Shown here: one piece after another, positions 18,993 to 28,073 of the stretch | How positions within the stretch are numbered: the first letter of the stretch is position 1 | Layout: each line of letters opens with the position of its first letter | Assembly: GCF_900103885.1 (NCBI RefSeq) | Contig: NZ_FNIM01000004.1 | Coordinates: 114,611-178,610 of the forward strand | Reading direction: 5' to 3' | Length of the DNA: 64,000 nt | Source of the DNA: Actinomyces ruminicola | GTDB lineage: Bacteria; Actinomycetota; Actinomycetes; Actinomycetales; Actinomycetaceae | Notes under the pieces: generated by a model | The model's input: the letters and a program-made list of their open reading frames with translations, nothing else | Database searches by the model: none | Told to the model about the DNA's origin: nothing | Program-made: the position numbers and the translations under genes

Positions 18993-20111
18993 ATGAGCGC
19001 CTCCGCATCATCCGCCTCGCCCGCCTCAACGGCGGCCGCCCCGATCCGCTTCGGCATTATCGGTGCCGGCTTCATCGCCCGCTGGTTCATGGAGGCGGTC
19101 GGCACGGTGACGGATGCCCAAGTAGTCGCCGTCACCTCCGCGCATCCAGAACGGGCGGCAGCCTTCGCCGCCGAGCACGCCATCCCCGCCGCCTTCGCCT
19201 CCTTGGCCGACATGCTCGCCGCCCGCGACGCCGACGGCGGCCCGCTCGTCGACGTCGTCTACGTCGGCTCCCCCAACCTGCTGCATCCCGAGCACACGCT
19301 CACCGCCCTGGCGGCCGGTCGCCACGTGCTGGTGGAGAAGCCCTTCGCCCCCACCCCCACCCAGGCGCGGGCGATGGTGGAGGCGGCCCGGCGCAACGAC
19401 CGGTTGCTCATGGAGGGATGGCTGCCCGCCTTCGAGCCCGGCATCGCGGTGCTGCGAGAGAACCTGCCCCGGTTGGGTCCGGTCAGGCGGGCCCTGCTGG
19501 TCAAGGAGCAGTACTCCTCCCGCATGGACGCCTACCGGGCCGGGTCTCTGCCGCCGGCCTTCAACCCGGCCCTGGCGGGAGGGTCCCTCATGGACCTGGG
19601 CGTCTACCCGGTGAGTCTGGCGATCCACCTGTTCGGACCGCCCGCGCGGGTGACCGCCACCGGCGTGCTGCTGGAGGAGGGCGCAGACGCCCTGGGCACG
19701 GTTGTGCTCGGTTATGACACCGCCGACGGTGGCGCCCGGGAGACCCAGCCCGCCGCCTTCGAGGTGGTGTGCCTGCACTCCAAGACCTCTCCGGCGGGCA
19801 CCGGTTCGGCGATCTCCGGCGACCACGCGGTGCTCGCGCTGGACGACTGCCAGTGGCCGCGGCGCATCGAACTGCGCGGTGCCGACGCCCCGGATGCGGA
19901 TGGAGCCGACGCCGTAGCAGATCTGTCGGTTACCCGAGCCGGCCCGGCGCTGGCCTACGAGCTGGAGGCCTTCTGCCGCCTGGTGCGCTCGGGGGCGCGG
20001 GAGTCCGACCTGCACCCGCTGGCCAATTCGGTGGCCGCCGTAGAGGTGCTGTACGAGGCCCGCCGCCAAGTAGGAGTGCACTTCCCCGGCGACCCCGACC
20101 GACGCCCCTGA
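18993..20111 (+). CDS. Gfo/Idh/MocA family oxidoreductase
   Basis: 372 residues. An Ala/Ser-rich N-terminus leads into the NAD(P)-binding motif FGIIGAGFIARW (residues about 20-31), and the catalytic motif is EKPFAPT. The C-terminal alpha/beta domain includes GGSLMDLGVYP. Family members oxidise or reduce sugars, inositols or dihydrodiols. Without specific context the substrate is open. The TAGCTT box 6 nt before the start suggests leaderless translation. Confidence 0.87.
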   Translation: MSASASSASPASTAAAPIRFGIIGAGFIARWFMEAVGTVTDAQVVAVTSAHPERAAAFAAEHAIPAAFASLADMLAARDADGGPLVDVVYVGSPNLLHPEHTLTALAAGRHVLVEKPFAPTPTQARAMVEAARRNDRLLMEGWLPAFEPGIAVLRENLPRLGPVRRALLVKEQYSSRMDAYRAGSLPPAFNPALAGGSLMDLGVYPVSLAIHLFGPPARVTATGVLLEEGADALGTVVLGYDTADGGARETQPAAFEVVCLHSKTSPAGTGSAISGDHAVLALDDCQWPRRIELRGADAPDADGADAVADLSVTRAGPALAYELEAFCRLVRSGARESDLHPLANSVAAVEVLYEARRQVGVHFPGDPDRRP

Positions 20112-20203
20112 CCACGAGGGCCGCCGCCTCCGCCGCGCCCAGGCCGCACCGGCCGGCGCCTCCCGGTGCGGCTCGCCGTCAGCGACCGTGCCACTATGTG
20201 CCC

Positions 20204-21826
20204 ATGACGTATTCCGACACCGACTCCCCCGCCGCTTCCACCCCGGATTCCGCGGCGCCCCAGTCCCTAGCCCAGCGCGGCGACAACCGCTCACACCGGC
20301 CCACCAACCAGGCCTTCCGCGACTTCATCGGCTCCGGCTGGGGCCCGCGCCCGGACACACTGCCCGCCCGCAATGAGGCCGCCCCCTGGGCCGCCGCCCG
20401 GCGCGAGAGGCTCGGGGCGCTCTTCCCCGGCGACCGGCTCGTCATCCCCGCCGGCGGGCTGGTGACCCGCAACAACGACTGCGACTACCGCTTCCGACCC
20501 CACTCGGCCTTCGCCCACCTGGCCGGCACCGGCACCGACTTCGAGCCCGACGCCGTCCTCGTCCTGGAGCCCCTGGGCGCGGCGGGCGCCGACGGCTCCA
20601 GCGCCGCCGACCGCGCAGACGACGGCACCGGCACCGCCACAGCCGCCCCCACCCACGAGGCGGTGCTGTACTTCCGGCCGCGCGCCCCCCGCACCAGTGA
20701 GGAGTTCTACGCCGACACGCGCTACGGGGAGCTGTGGGTGGGGCAGCGCCCCTCGATCGAGGAGGTCGAGGCGGCCACCGGGATCCGCTGCGCCCACGTT
20801 GACTCCCTGCCGGATGCGCTCGCCAAGGACGCCGGCCCCGACGGCGTGCAGCTGCGCGTGGTGGCACAGGCCGACGCGGCGGTCACCGCCCTGGTGGACC
20901 GGGTGCGCACGGCCGCCGGTCTGGCCGCCGGCCAGGAGGCCCAGCAGGTGGACGACGCCCTGGCGGAGGCCACCAGCGAACTGCGCCTGACCAAGGACCC
21001 GTGGGAGGTCGATCAGCTGCAGCGGGCGGTAGACGCCACCCGGGCCGGCTTCGACGACCTGGTCCGCTCGCTGCCGCGCGCCACCGAGCACCGGCGCGGA
21101 GAGCGCGTGCTGGAGGGCGCCTTCGGGGCCAGGGCCCGCGAGGAGGGCAACGGGCTCGGTTACGAGACCATCGCCGCCGCCGGCAACCACGCCAACACGC
21201 TGCACTGGATCAACAACGACGGCGCGGTGCACCCGGGCGAGTTGGTGCTGGTGGACGCCGGCGTCGAGGTGGATTCCCTCTACACCGCCGACGTCACCCG
21301 CACCATCCCGGTGGACGGCCGCTTCACCGCCCCGCAGCGCCGCGTCTACCAGGCCGTCCTGGACGCCGCCGACGCCGCCTTCGCCCGCGCGGGCACGCCC
21401 GGCTGCCGCTTCCGGGACGTGCACACCGCCGCCATGGAGGTGATCGCGGCCCGACTGGAGGAGTGGGGCATGCTGCCCGACGGCGTCACCGCCGCCGACT
21501 CCCTGGACCCGGACGGCCAGTTCCACCGCCGCTGGATGGTGCACGGCACCAGTCACCACCTGGGGCTGGACGTGCACGACTGCGCCCAGGCGCGCCGGGA
21601 GATGAGCATGGATGCGCAGCTGCGCCCGGGCATGGTCTTCACCATCGAGCCGGGTCTGTACTTCCGCGCCGACGATCTGCTGGTTCCGGCGGAGTTGCGC
21701 GGCATCGGCGTGCGTATCGAGGACGACGTCGTCGTCGACGCCGACGGCTCCGTGCGGCGCCTGACCCAGGCGATTCCCCGCACCGTCGACGAGGTGGAGG
21801 CCTGGGTCAGCGGGCTCATCGGCTGA
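20204..21826 (+). CDS. pepP: Xaa-Pro aminopeptidase (aminopeptidase P, M24B)
   Basis: 540 residues. The N-terminal AMP_N domain (WAAARRERLGALFPGDRLVIPAG) is followed by the pita-bread M24 metallopeptidase domain. The two metal-binding Asp are in VLVDAGVEVDSLYTADVTRTIP, the His in HGTSHHLGLDVHD, and the Glu residues in FTIEPGLY and RIEDDV. It removes the N-terminal residue before proline. It has a roughly 50-residue N-terminal extension compared with E. coli PepP. The start is the first ATG after the upstream gene in a region that otherwise reads as non-coding. Confidence 0.93.
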   Translation: MTYSDTDSPAASTPDSAAPQSLAQRGDNRSHRPTNQAFRDFIGSGWGPRPDTLPARNEAAPWAAARRERLGALFPGDRLVIPAGGLVTRNNDCDYRFRPHSAFAHLAGTGTDFEPDAVLVLEPLGAAGADGSSAADRADDGTGTATAAPTHEAVLYFRPRAPRTSEEFYADTRYGELWVGQRPSIEEVEAATGIRCAHVDSLPDALAKDAGPDGVQLRVVAQADAAVTALVDRVRTAAGLAAGQEAQQVDDALAEATSELRLTKDPWEVDQLQRAVDATRAGFDDLVRSLPRATEHRRGERVLEGAFGARAREEGNGLGYETIAAAGNHANTLHWINNDGAVHPGELVLVDAGVEVDSLYTADVTRTIPVDGRFTAPQRRVYQAVLDAADAAFARAGTPGCRFRDVHTAAMEVIAARLEEWGMLPDGVTAADSLDPDGQFHRRWMVHGTSHHLGLDVHDCAQARREMSMDAQLRPGMVFTIEPGLYFRADDLLVPAELRGIGVRIEDDVVVDADGSVRRLTQAIPRTVDEVEAWVSGLIG

Positions 21827-21910
21827 CCGTTGCTCCGGCCTCGGGCGACCCGCAGGCCCGGGGCGAACCGGTTTCCTGACGGACCTTGAGCCCGGTCCGA
21901 CGCGCATCAT

Positions 21911-21916
21911 TATCAT
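21911..21916 (+). promoter_or_regulatory. Leaderless-type -10 box of the CDF transporter gene
   Basis: TATCAT, 6 nt before the ATG at 21923, in a locally AT-rich stretch that could also hold a metal-regulator site. Confidence 0.55.
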
Positions 21917-21922
21917 CGGAGC

Positions 21923-22846
21923 ATGCCGTCGGCTCATCAGCATTCGCACGCCCACGGAGCGGGTACCTCGCGCGGCCGCTTGAGCGTCGTCCTGTGCCTG
22001 ACCGCCGGGGTGCTGGTAGCCGAGGTCGTAACCGCCCTGCTGACCGGCTCCCTCGCCCTGCTGGCCGATGCCGGCCACATGCTCACCGATGTCGTCGGCC
22101 TGGTCATGGCGCTGGTGTCCGCGCACCTGTCCGCCCGCCCCGTCACCGACCGCTCCACCTGGGGGCTGCGGCGCGCCGAGATCCTGGGGGCGGCCCTACA
22201 GGCTGCGCTGCTGGGGGTGGTCGGAGTCGGCGTCGGGGTGCGAGCCGTGATCACACTGGTGAGCGCCACCGACGTCGAGGCTCACGGCATGCTGGTCATG
22301 GGCGTCATCGGTCTGGTGGCCAACCTGGTGGGCCTGCTGGTCCTGGCGGCCGGACGCGAATCCAGCCTCAATATGCGTGCCGCATTCCTGGAGGTTGCCA
22401 ACGATGCCCTGGGCAGCGTGGGCGTGGTCGTGGCCGCCATCGTGGTGGTCGCCACGGGCTGGACGCGTGCCGACGCCGTTGCCTCCCTGGTGATCGTCGC
22501 CCTGATCGTGCCGCGCGCCTTCGCCCTGCTGCGCACCGCCGTCGGCGTGCTGATGGAGCGCACCCCGGAGGCGCTCGACCTGGCGGAGGTGCGCCGCCAC
22601 CTGCTGGCGCTGGACGACGTGGAGCAGGTGCACGACCTGCACGCCTGGACGGTGGCCTCGGGACTGCCGGTGCTTACCGCGCATGTGGTCGTCTCTGACG
22701 CATGCCTGGCGCAGGGGCGCACGGGCGAGGTTCTGGACGCGTTGCAGGCCTGCGTGGCCGAGCACTTCCCGGTGCGCATTGAGCATGCGACCTTCCAGCT
22801 CGAGCCGACCGCGCACCGTGCCCACGAATCCGCTGCCTGTGCGTGA
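21923..22846 (+). CDS. CDF family cation efflux transporter (CzcD-like)
   Basis: 307 residues. It opens with a His-rich tail (HQHSHAHGAG), then six hydrophobic helices with the metal-site motifs LLADAGHMLTDVVG and FLEVANDALGSVGVV, and a C-terminal cytoplasmic domain with EQVHDLHAWTV. This is the zinc/cobalt/cadmium:proton antiporter family. TATCAT 6 nt before the ATG suggests leaderless expression. Zinc is the likeliest substrate from the HxxxD pattern. Confidence 0.92.
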   Translation: MPSAHQHSHAHGAGTSRGRLSVVLCLTAGVLVAEVVTALLTGSLALLADAGHMLTDVVGLVMALVSAHLSARPVTDRSTWGLRRAEILGAALQAALLGVVGVGVGVRAVITLVSATDVEAHGMLVMGVIGLVANLVGLLVLAAGRESSLNMRAAFLEVANDALGSVGVVVAAIVVVATGWTRADAVASLVIVALIVPRAFALLRTAVGVLMERTPEALDLAEVRRHLLALDDVEQVHDLHAWTVASGLPVLTAHVVVSDACLAQGRTGEVLDALQACVAEHFPVRIEHATFQLEPTAHRAHESAACA

Positions 22847-22960
22847 GCGCCCACCCGTATCCGTCCTCATTCACCCCATCCACGCGAGACCGGCACACGC
22901 GTTCGTCCCGCGCAGCACCAACTGGAATCGGGAGGACGTCATAAGTGCCGGTTTCGGCGT

Positions 22961-23902
22961 CTAGGCGCGGGCATCACGGTAGCGCCTGCGCGTAGGGGCG
23001 GGTACGCGCACAGCGTCGGTATTGCCCTCGCCCTCCAGGTGCTCACGGGCGAAGGCGAGCGCACTGGCCAGGCCCTCCCACCGCTCCTCGACGCTCATCG
23101 TGCGGGTATTGACCTCGACGACGACCTGGCCGCCGCCCGCGCCGAAGCCGGTGTCCACCAGGTGTCGCAGCAATCCGGCGCAGTCCTGATCGCCCTGCCC
23201 GGGCAGCAGGTGATCGTCGCGAAAGCCGGGCACGCCGTCGGTCAGGTGCACGTGCCGCAGGGTCGGCCCCAGCGCACGGGCCATGGCCAGCGCGTCGGAT
23301 CCGGAGGTGGCCGCGTGGGACACGTCCAGCGTCACCGAGCGGTACCCCTGTCCGACCGGATCCCAGGTGGGGAAGTACGCCTGGAAGTCCCGCGTGGAGT
23401 GGGCGTTGCGGGGGCGCCAGGTGAACATGTTCTCCACGCACAGCCGCACACCGGAGGCGGCCTCGCGCTGCGCCACGCCGGCCACGAAGGAGCGGGCGTA
23501 GCGGGTCTGCCAGAAGAAGGGCGGGTGCAGCACCACGCTGGGCGCGCCGAGCGCACGCGCCAACTCGATGGAGCGGTCCACCTTCCCCCAGGGGTCGGCG
23601 CCGAACACGGTGCGGGTCAGCAGCAGCGTGGGCGCGTGGACAGCCAGCACCGACACGCGGTGGCGCTCGGCCAGGGCCGCCAGGGCACCCGCGTCCTGGG
23701 TCGTCTTCTCGCCCCACACCATGACCTCGACGCCGTCGTAGCCCAGTTGCGCGGCCAGCGCGAAAGTGTCCTCCGCCGTACCCGGATAGACCGAAGAGGT
23801 GGACAGGCCCACCCGGATCGCGTGCGCCGAAGTCTCGGACGAGCCACCGACCGGGCCGCTGTCCGAGTTCGTTGGGGTACGCGCAGCAGGGGCCATGAGC
23901 AT
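22961..23902 (-). CDS. Sugar phosphate isomerase/epimerase family TIM-barrel protein
   Basis: 313 residues; an in-frame ATG at 23896 is an alternative start. AP-endonuclease-2-like TIM barrel: SSVYPGTAEDTFALAAQLGYDGVEVMVW, a metal Glu/His set in LCVENMF, TLDVSHAATSG, VHLTDG and VVVEVNTR. Such enzymes isomerise ketoses or inosose compounds with a divalent metal. No sugar genes adjoin, so the reaction is open. A long Ala/Pro/Ser-rich N-terminus of about 28 residues precedes the barrel. Confidence 0.82.
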   Translation of the reverse strand: MLMAPAARTPTNSDSGPVGGSSETSAHAIRVGLSTSSVYPGTAEDTFALAAQLGYDGVEVMVWGEKTTQDAGALAALAERHRVSVLAVHAPTLLLTRTVFGADPWGKVDRSIELARALGAPSVVLHPPFFWQTRYARSFVAGVAQREAASGVRLCVENMFTWRPRNAHSTRDFQAYFPTWDPVGQGYRSVTLDVSHAATSGSDALAMARALGPTLRHVHLTDGVPGFRDDHLLPGQGDQDCAGLLRHLVDTGFGAGGGQVVVEVNTRTMSVEERWEGLASALAFAREHLEGEGNTDAVRVPAPTRRRYRDARA

Positions 23903-23929
23903 CAGGGGGCGGGGCTGCGGGGGCAGACG

Positions 23930-24781
23930 CTACCCGCGCGGGGCGTCGTCCGGGCTACGGCGATAGGGGTCATCATCGACTTCATTGTGCCCCGCGGTTC
24001 CGCCGTCCGCCCGAGCTTCGGAGGCCGTGGCCTCGGGAGAGCTCGCCCCGGCCGGCGCCCGGCCCGTATCCGCCCCGGCCTGAGGCGTGGGCGCGGCACC
24101 GGTCTGGGAGGCGCCCGGCCCCTGTGAGTAGGACTGCGGGTCCACGCCCTCGGGCAGGCGCACGCCGAAGCGGGGCTGCTCGTCCGGGCGCGAGCCGAAG
24201 GTACTGGGGCCCTGCCCACGGGCCTGCTGCCGGGCCGCGCGGCGCTCCTCGGCCCGGCGCGCGGCCTCGCCGCCGCGGGTCAGGTTGCCGGGGATGTCCG
24301 CGAGCGCACGGGCCGCCTCCGTCGCCAGCTGCGAGGCGATGATGGAGTAGCGGGAGGCGACCACCTGGCTGATGGAGGTGAAGTCGCGCTTGCCGCGGGT
24401 GACCGCGTAGGCGACGACCTGGAAGAGCATCCCCCAGATGACGCCCATGATGATCGCGGCGATCAGCACCGTGCCCGTCCCCGTGCTGGGTCCGAGCAGC
24501 AGCATCATCGCGGCGAAGAACAGCCCGATCCACAGTCCCGACATGGCACCGTTGGCCACTGCGCGCCCCCAGCTCATGCGCCCGGTGATGCGCTCGACCT
24601 GGCGCAGGTCGGTGCCGATGATCGCCAGGTACTGGACCGGGAAGCCGCTGTCGGACAGGGAGTCGACCGCGTGCTGCGCCTCCGCGTAGGTCGCGAAGGA
24701 GGCGACCTCGTCGCCGCGCGGAATTCCTCCCCGTGCCATGCCGAGCGGCGCGGCCTGCGTGGAGAACTGGCTCTGAGTCAT
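23930..24781 (-). CDS. General stress protein 17M-like (YflT) membrane protein
   Basis: 283 residues from the ATG at 24781. The N-terminal YflT domain (VASFATYAEAQHAVDSLSDSGFP) is an alpha/beta module found in general stress proteins. Two hydrophobic helices follow (residues about 80-130, GLWIGLFFAAMMLLLG and VLIAAIIMGVIWGML). The last 110 residues are Gln/Arg/Pro/Gly-rich and probably disordered. This layout is common in Actinomycetales. Role in stress response is inferred from the domain only. It is divergent from the MgtE-domain gene. Confidence 0.82.
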   Translation of the reverse strand: MTQSQFSTQAAPLGMARGGIPRGDEVASFATYAEAQHAVDSLSDSGFPVQYLAIIGTDLRQVERITGRMSWGRAVANGAMSGLWIGLFFAAMMLLLGPSTGTGTVLIAAIIMGVIWGMLFQVVAYAVTRGKRDFTSISQVVASRYSIIASQLATEAARALADIPGNLTRGGEAARRAEERRAARQQARGQGPSTFGSRPDEQPRFGVRLPEGVDPQSYSQGPGASQTGAAPTPQAGADTGRAPAGASSPEATASEARADGGTAGHNEVDDDPYRRSPDDAPRG

Positions 24782-24867
24782 GGGCACATCGTCCCACGAC
24801 CGTCGGGCGCTGGGGAATCTTCATCGAGCGGCGAAAACCTGAGGCGGCATCATCCCCGCCACGCCGA

Positions 24868-24873
24868 TAGGCT
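24868..24873 (+). promoter_or_regulatory. Leaderless-type -10 box of the MgtE-domain gene
   Basis: TAGGCT, 7 nt before the GTG at 24881; supports that start over the longer upstream frame. Confidence 0.6.
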
Positions 24874-24880
24874 GACTGCC

Positions 24881-26173
24881 GTGGAAAGCACCAAGACGCG
24901 CAGCACCCTCAGAGTCTTCGTCGCCCGACTCGTGGGCACAACCGTCTTCGATCCGCTCGGTGACGCCGTCGGCAAGGTGCACGACGTCGTCGTGCTCATC
25001 CGCCTGCGCGGCCAGCCGCGCGCCGTCGGCCTGGTCATTGAGGTGGCCGGGCGTCGCCGGGTGTTCCTGCCGCTGTCGCGGGTGACCGCGATGGAGCCGG
25101 GCGCGGTCATCACCACCGGGCTGGTCAATATCCGTCGTTTCGAGCAGCGCCGGGTGGAGACGCTGGTGGTTGGCGAGCTGCTGGACCGGGTGGTCACCAT
25201 GCGGGACGGCTCCGGGCGGGTGACCATCCGCGACGTCGCCATCGAGCGCGACCGCGGCATGGACTGGAAGGTGACCCGCCTGTTCGTGCAGCGCGGCTCC
25301 TCCGGACCGCTGGGGCTGCGCCGCGGCGAGACCTTCACCGTCCGCCCCGACGAGGTCAGCGGCCTGGCGGGCTCCGCCGACCAGCAGGGGGCCACCGCGC
25401 TGCTGGCCACGATGGAGGGGCTCAAGCCCGCCGACCTGGCCGACGTGCTCTCCGACCTGCCGCTGTCCCGCCAGCTGGAGGTCGCCGCCGAGCTGTCCGA
25501 CGAGCGCTTGGCCGATGCCGCCGAGGAGCTGTCCGACGACGAGGCCGTGGCCCTGCTGTCCGGCCTGGACGCCGCCCGCGCCGCCGACGTCCTGGACGCC
25601 ATGCAGCCCGACGACGCCGCCGACCTGGTCTCGGCCCTGCCCGCCTCCATGGCCGCCCGGCTGCTAGACCTGATGGAGCCGGATGAGGCGGAGGACGTGC
25701 GCCGCCTGATGAGCTACGACGAGTACACGGCCGGCGGGCTGATGACCACCGAGCCCATCATCCTGCCGCCGGAGGCGACCGTGGCCACCTTCCTGGCGCA
25801 GGCCCGCAAGGCCGAGGTGCCCCCGGCGCTGGCCGCCGTCGCCTTCGTGTGCCGGCCGCCGCTGGAGTCGCCCACCGGCCGGTTCCTGGGCATGGTGCAC
25901 TTCCAGCGCGCCCTGCGGGAGCGCCCGCAGCAGCTGCTCGGCTCCGTCCTGGACAAGGACCTGGACGGCGTGCACGCCAACGACTCGATCGGCACCGTCA
26001 CCCGTCTACTTGCCACCTACAACCTCACGGCCCTTCCCGTGCTCGACGACGCGGGCCGCCTGCTCGGCGCGGTTTCCGTCGACGACGTCCTCGACCACCT
26101 CATGCCCGATGACTGGCGGGAGGCGGATGACGCCGTCACCGACGAGATGATTGAGAGGAGCGCCAATGCCTGA
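24881..26173 (+). CDS. MgtE N-domain/CBS protein without the transport domain
   Basis: 430 residues from the GTG at 24881. A PRC-barrel-like region (GTTVFDPLGDAVGKVHDVVVL, shown in part) is repeated near residue 95, then the MgtE N-terminal superhelix (LADVLSDLPLSRQLEVAAEL and repeats), then a CBS pair with DEYTAGGLMTTEPI and LTALPVLDDAGRLLGAVSVDDVLDHLMP. The five-helix Mg2+ channel domain of true MgtE is absent, so this is a soluble sensor-like protein. The next gene, a DUF1003 membrane protein, overlaps it by 8 bp and may be its membrane partner. The pair is conserved in actinobacteria, from general knowledge. Confidence 0.87.
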   Translation: MESTKTRSTLRVFVARLVGTTVFDPLGDAVGKVHDVVVLIRLRGQPRAVGLVIEVAGRRRVFLPLSRVTAMEPGAVITTGLVNIRRFEQRRVETLVVGELLDRVVTMRDGSGRVTIRDVAIERDRGMDWKVTRLFVQRGSSGPLGLRRGETFTVRPDEVSGLAGSADQQGATALLATMEGLKPADLADVLSDLPLSRQLEVAAELSDERLADAAEELSDDEAVALLSGLDAARAADVLDAMQPDDAADLVSALPASMAARLLDLMEPDEAEDVRRLMSYDEYTAGGLMTTEPIILPPEATVATFLAQARKAEVPPALAAVAFVCRPPLESPTGRFLGMVHFQRALRERPQQLLGSVLDKDLDGVHANDSIGTVTRLLATYNLTALPVLDDAGRLLGAVSVDDVLDHLMPDDWREADDAVTDEMIERSANA

Positions 26174-26759
26174 GCAGCTCGACCAGCCCCTCTCGAAGAA
26201 CCGCTCCCGGTGGATGCGTTGGACGCATCCCTCCCGTTCCCGCTCGGACGGCTTCGGACGCTTCGCCGAGGCCACTGCGCGTTTCATGGGCTCGCCCAAG
26301 TTCGTGCTGTACATGACGGTGTTCGTGGTGGCCTGGATCGCCGCGAACATCCTGCTGGCGAAGATAAACGAGGGCGCCGCCTGGGACCCCTACCCCTTCA
26401 TTCTGCTCAACCTCGCCTTCTCCACGCAGGCCTCCTACTCGGCGCCCCTGATCCTGCTGGCGCAGAACCGGCAGGATGACCGCGACCGGGTCACCGCCGA
26501 GCAGGACCGGCAGCGCGCCGAGCGCAACCTGGAGGACACCGAGTTCCTCACGCGGGAGATCGCCTCCCTGCGCCTGGCCATGAACGACGTCGCCACCCGC
26601 GACTTCGTGCGCTCCGAGCTGCGCAGCGTGCTGGAGGAGCTGCTCCAGGAGGAGCGCCGCACCCGCGAGGAACTGCATGAGGACCTCATGGATGACGGCG
26701 CAGACGGGACCCCCGACGACGCGGACAGCGCAAAGCGGAATGACGGGACTCGCCCCTGA
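26166..26759 (+). CDS. DUF1003 membrane protein
   Basis: 197 residues from the ATG at 26166, preceded by GAGAGGAG and overlapping the end of the MgtE-domain gene. Two hydrophobic helices (residues about 45-65 and 78-98) contain the DUF1003 signature WIAANILL and PFILLNLAFSTQASYSAPLILLAQNRQ in part. A charged coiled-coil-like segment with DRDRVTAEQDRQRAERNLEDTE follows, and an acidic tail ends the protein. Cytoplasmic ends are likely. Function unknown; translational overlap suggests a complex with the upstream MgtE/CBS protein. Confidence 0.88.
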   Translation: MPEQLDQPLSKNRSRWMRWTHPSRSRSDGFGRFAEATARFMGSPKFVLYMTVFVVAWIAANILLAKINEGAAWDPYPFILLNLAFSTQASYSAPLILLAQNRQDDRDRVTAEQDRQRAERNLEDTEFLTREIASLRLAMNDVATRDFVRSELRSVLEELLQEERRTREELHEDLMDDGADGTPDDADSAKRNDGTRP

Positions 26760-26766
26760 GACTCTC

Positions 26767-26802
26767 GGCCGCCCGGCCTGCGGCGTTGCCGCCGGGGCGG
26801 CC
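26767..26802. terminator. GC-rich hairpin after the DUF1003 gene
   Basis: Arms GGCCGCCC (26767-26774) and GGGCGGCC (26795-26802) with further pairing inside the loop. It lies 8 nt after the stop; no T-tract. Confidence 0.5.
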
Positions 26803-26870
26803 CCCGCCCTCCCGCCGTCGGCGTGCTCCTCACCACGATAACGGCCTGCGGCGCCCGGCCCGGCGCGCCA

Positions 26871-26876
26871 TAGGAT
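26871..26876 (+). promoter_or_regulatory. Leaderless-type -10 box of the mrp gene
   Basis: TAGGAT, 6 nt before the ATG at 26883. Confidence 0.6.
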
Positions 26877-26882
26877 TGGTCC

Positions 26883-28037
26883 ATGAGCCTTGCCACCGAA
26901 GACGCAGTCCGTGAGGCGCTCGCGCGGGTGATTGACCCCGAGCTGCGCCGTCCGATCACCGACCTCGGCATGGTCGACTCCATCGAGATCGCCGCTGACG
27001 GCGTCGTCACCGTCGGGGTGCTGCTGACCGTGGCGGGCTGCCCGCTGCGGGACACGATCACGGCCGACACCCGCAAGGAGGTCGGGGCACTGGACGGCGT
27101 CACCGACGTGCGCGTCAGCCTGGGCGTCATGACCGACGAGCAGCGCGCCGAGCTGCGCACCCGCCTGCGCGGCGGGGCGGCCGAGCCGGTCATCCCCTTC
27201 ACCCAGCCCGGCAACCTCACCCGCGTCTACGCGGTCACCTCCGGCAAGGGCGGGGTGGGCAAGTCCTCGGTCACCGCCAACCTGGCGGCTGCGATGGCGG
27301 CCCAGGGGCTGAGCGTCGGGGTCGTCGACGCCGACATCTACGGCTTCTCCATCCCCCGCATGCTGGGTGTGGACCGGGTGCCCACGCAGTTGGACGGCAT
27401 GATCGTCCCGCCCCTCGCCCACGGCGTGAAGGTCATCTCCATCGGCATGTTCGTGGAGGACAAGCAGCCGGTGGTCTGGCGCGGGCCCATGCTGCACCGG
27501 GCCGTGCAGCAGTTCCTCTCCGACGTGTTCTGGGGGGACCTGGACGTGCTGCTGCTGGACCTGCCCCCGGGCACCGGCGACGTCACCATTTCGGTGGCGC
27601 AGCTGCTTCCGGACGCGGAGATCCTGGTGGTCACCACCCCGCAGACGGCGGCCGCCGAGGTGGCCGAGCGCACCGGCCTGATCGCCTCGCAGACTCACCA
27701 GAAGGTGGTCGGCGTCATCGAGAACATGTCCTACCTGCCGCAGCCGGATGGCACCCACCTGGAGATCTTCGGCTCGGGCGGCGGCCAGGCGGTCTCCGAG
27801 TCGCTGACGACGGCGCTCGGCTACGAGGTGCCGCTGCTGGCCCAGCTGCCGCTGGACATCCGCCTGCGCGAGGGCTCCGACTCCGGCGTGCCCGCGGCCA
27901 TCGCCCGTGGCGGAGCGCCCACCGCGGACTCCCCCGCCGCCGTCAAGCTGGCGGCCGTCGCCCGCAGGCTCGGGCACCGCTCACGTGGACTTTCCGGCAT
28001 GTCGCTGGGCATCAGCCCGGTCGACGCCGGCAACTGA
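26883..28037 (+). CDS. mrp: Mrp/NBP35 family iron-sulfur carrier ATPase
   Basis: 384 residues. An N-terminal MIP18/DUF59 domain (residues 5-85, with ITDLGMV and TVAGCPLRD) precedes the ATPase, whose deviant Walker A is SGKGGVGKSS (120-129), followed by DADIYGFSIPRMLG and LPPGTGDV. The family assembles or transfers Fe-S clusters. The C-terminal CxxC that binds the bridging cluster in ApbC-type proteins is absent: the segment after ENMSYLPQPDG has no cysteines, which is common in actinobacterial Mrp. TAGGAT 6 nt before the ATG suggests a leaderless message. Confidence 0.92.
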   Translation: MSLATEDAVREALARVIDPELRRPITDLGMVDSIEIAADGVVTVGVLLTVAGCPLRDTITADTRKEVGALDGVTDVRVSLGVMTDEQRAELRTRLRGGAAEPVIPFTQPGNLTRVYAVTSGKGGVGKSSVTANLAAAMAAQGLSVGVVDADIYGFSIPRMLGVDRVPTQLDGMIVPPLAHGVKVISIGMFVEDKQPVVWRGPMLHRAVQQFLSDVFWGDLDVLLLDLPPGTGDVTISVAQLLPDAEILVVTTPQTAAAEVAERTGLIASQTHQKVVGVIENMSYLPQPDGTHLEIFGSGGGQAVSESLTTALGYEVPLLAQLPLDIRLREGSDSGVPAAIARGGAPTADSPAAVKLAAVARRLGHRSRGLSGMSLGISPVDAGN

Positions 28038-28073
28038 GGCGTCAGCCGCCGGCGTTCGTCCCGAAGAAGGTTC

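Noticed and set aside
26136..27977. Open frame of 613 codons on the minus strand
   Set aside because: It lies antisense to DUF1003 and mrp, which have clear family motifs; long antisense frames are common in high-GC DNA. The same applies to 15682-17295 (-), 20291-22126 (-) and 38940-40718 (+).
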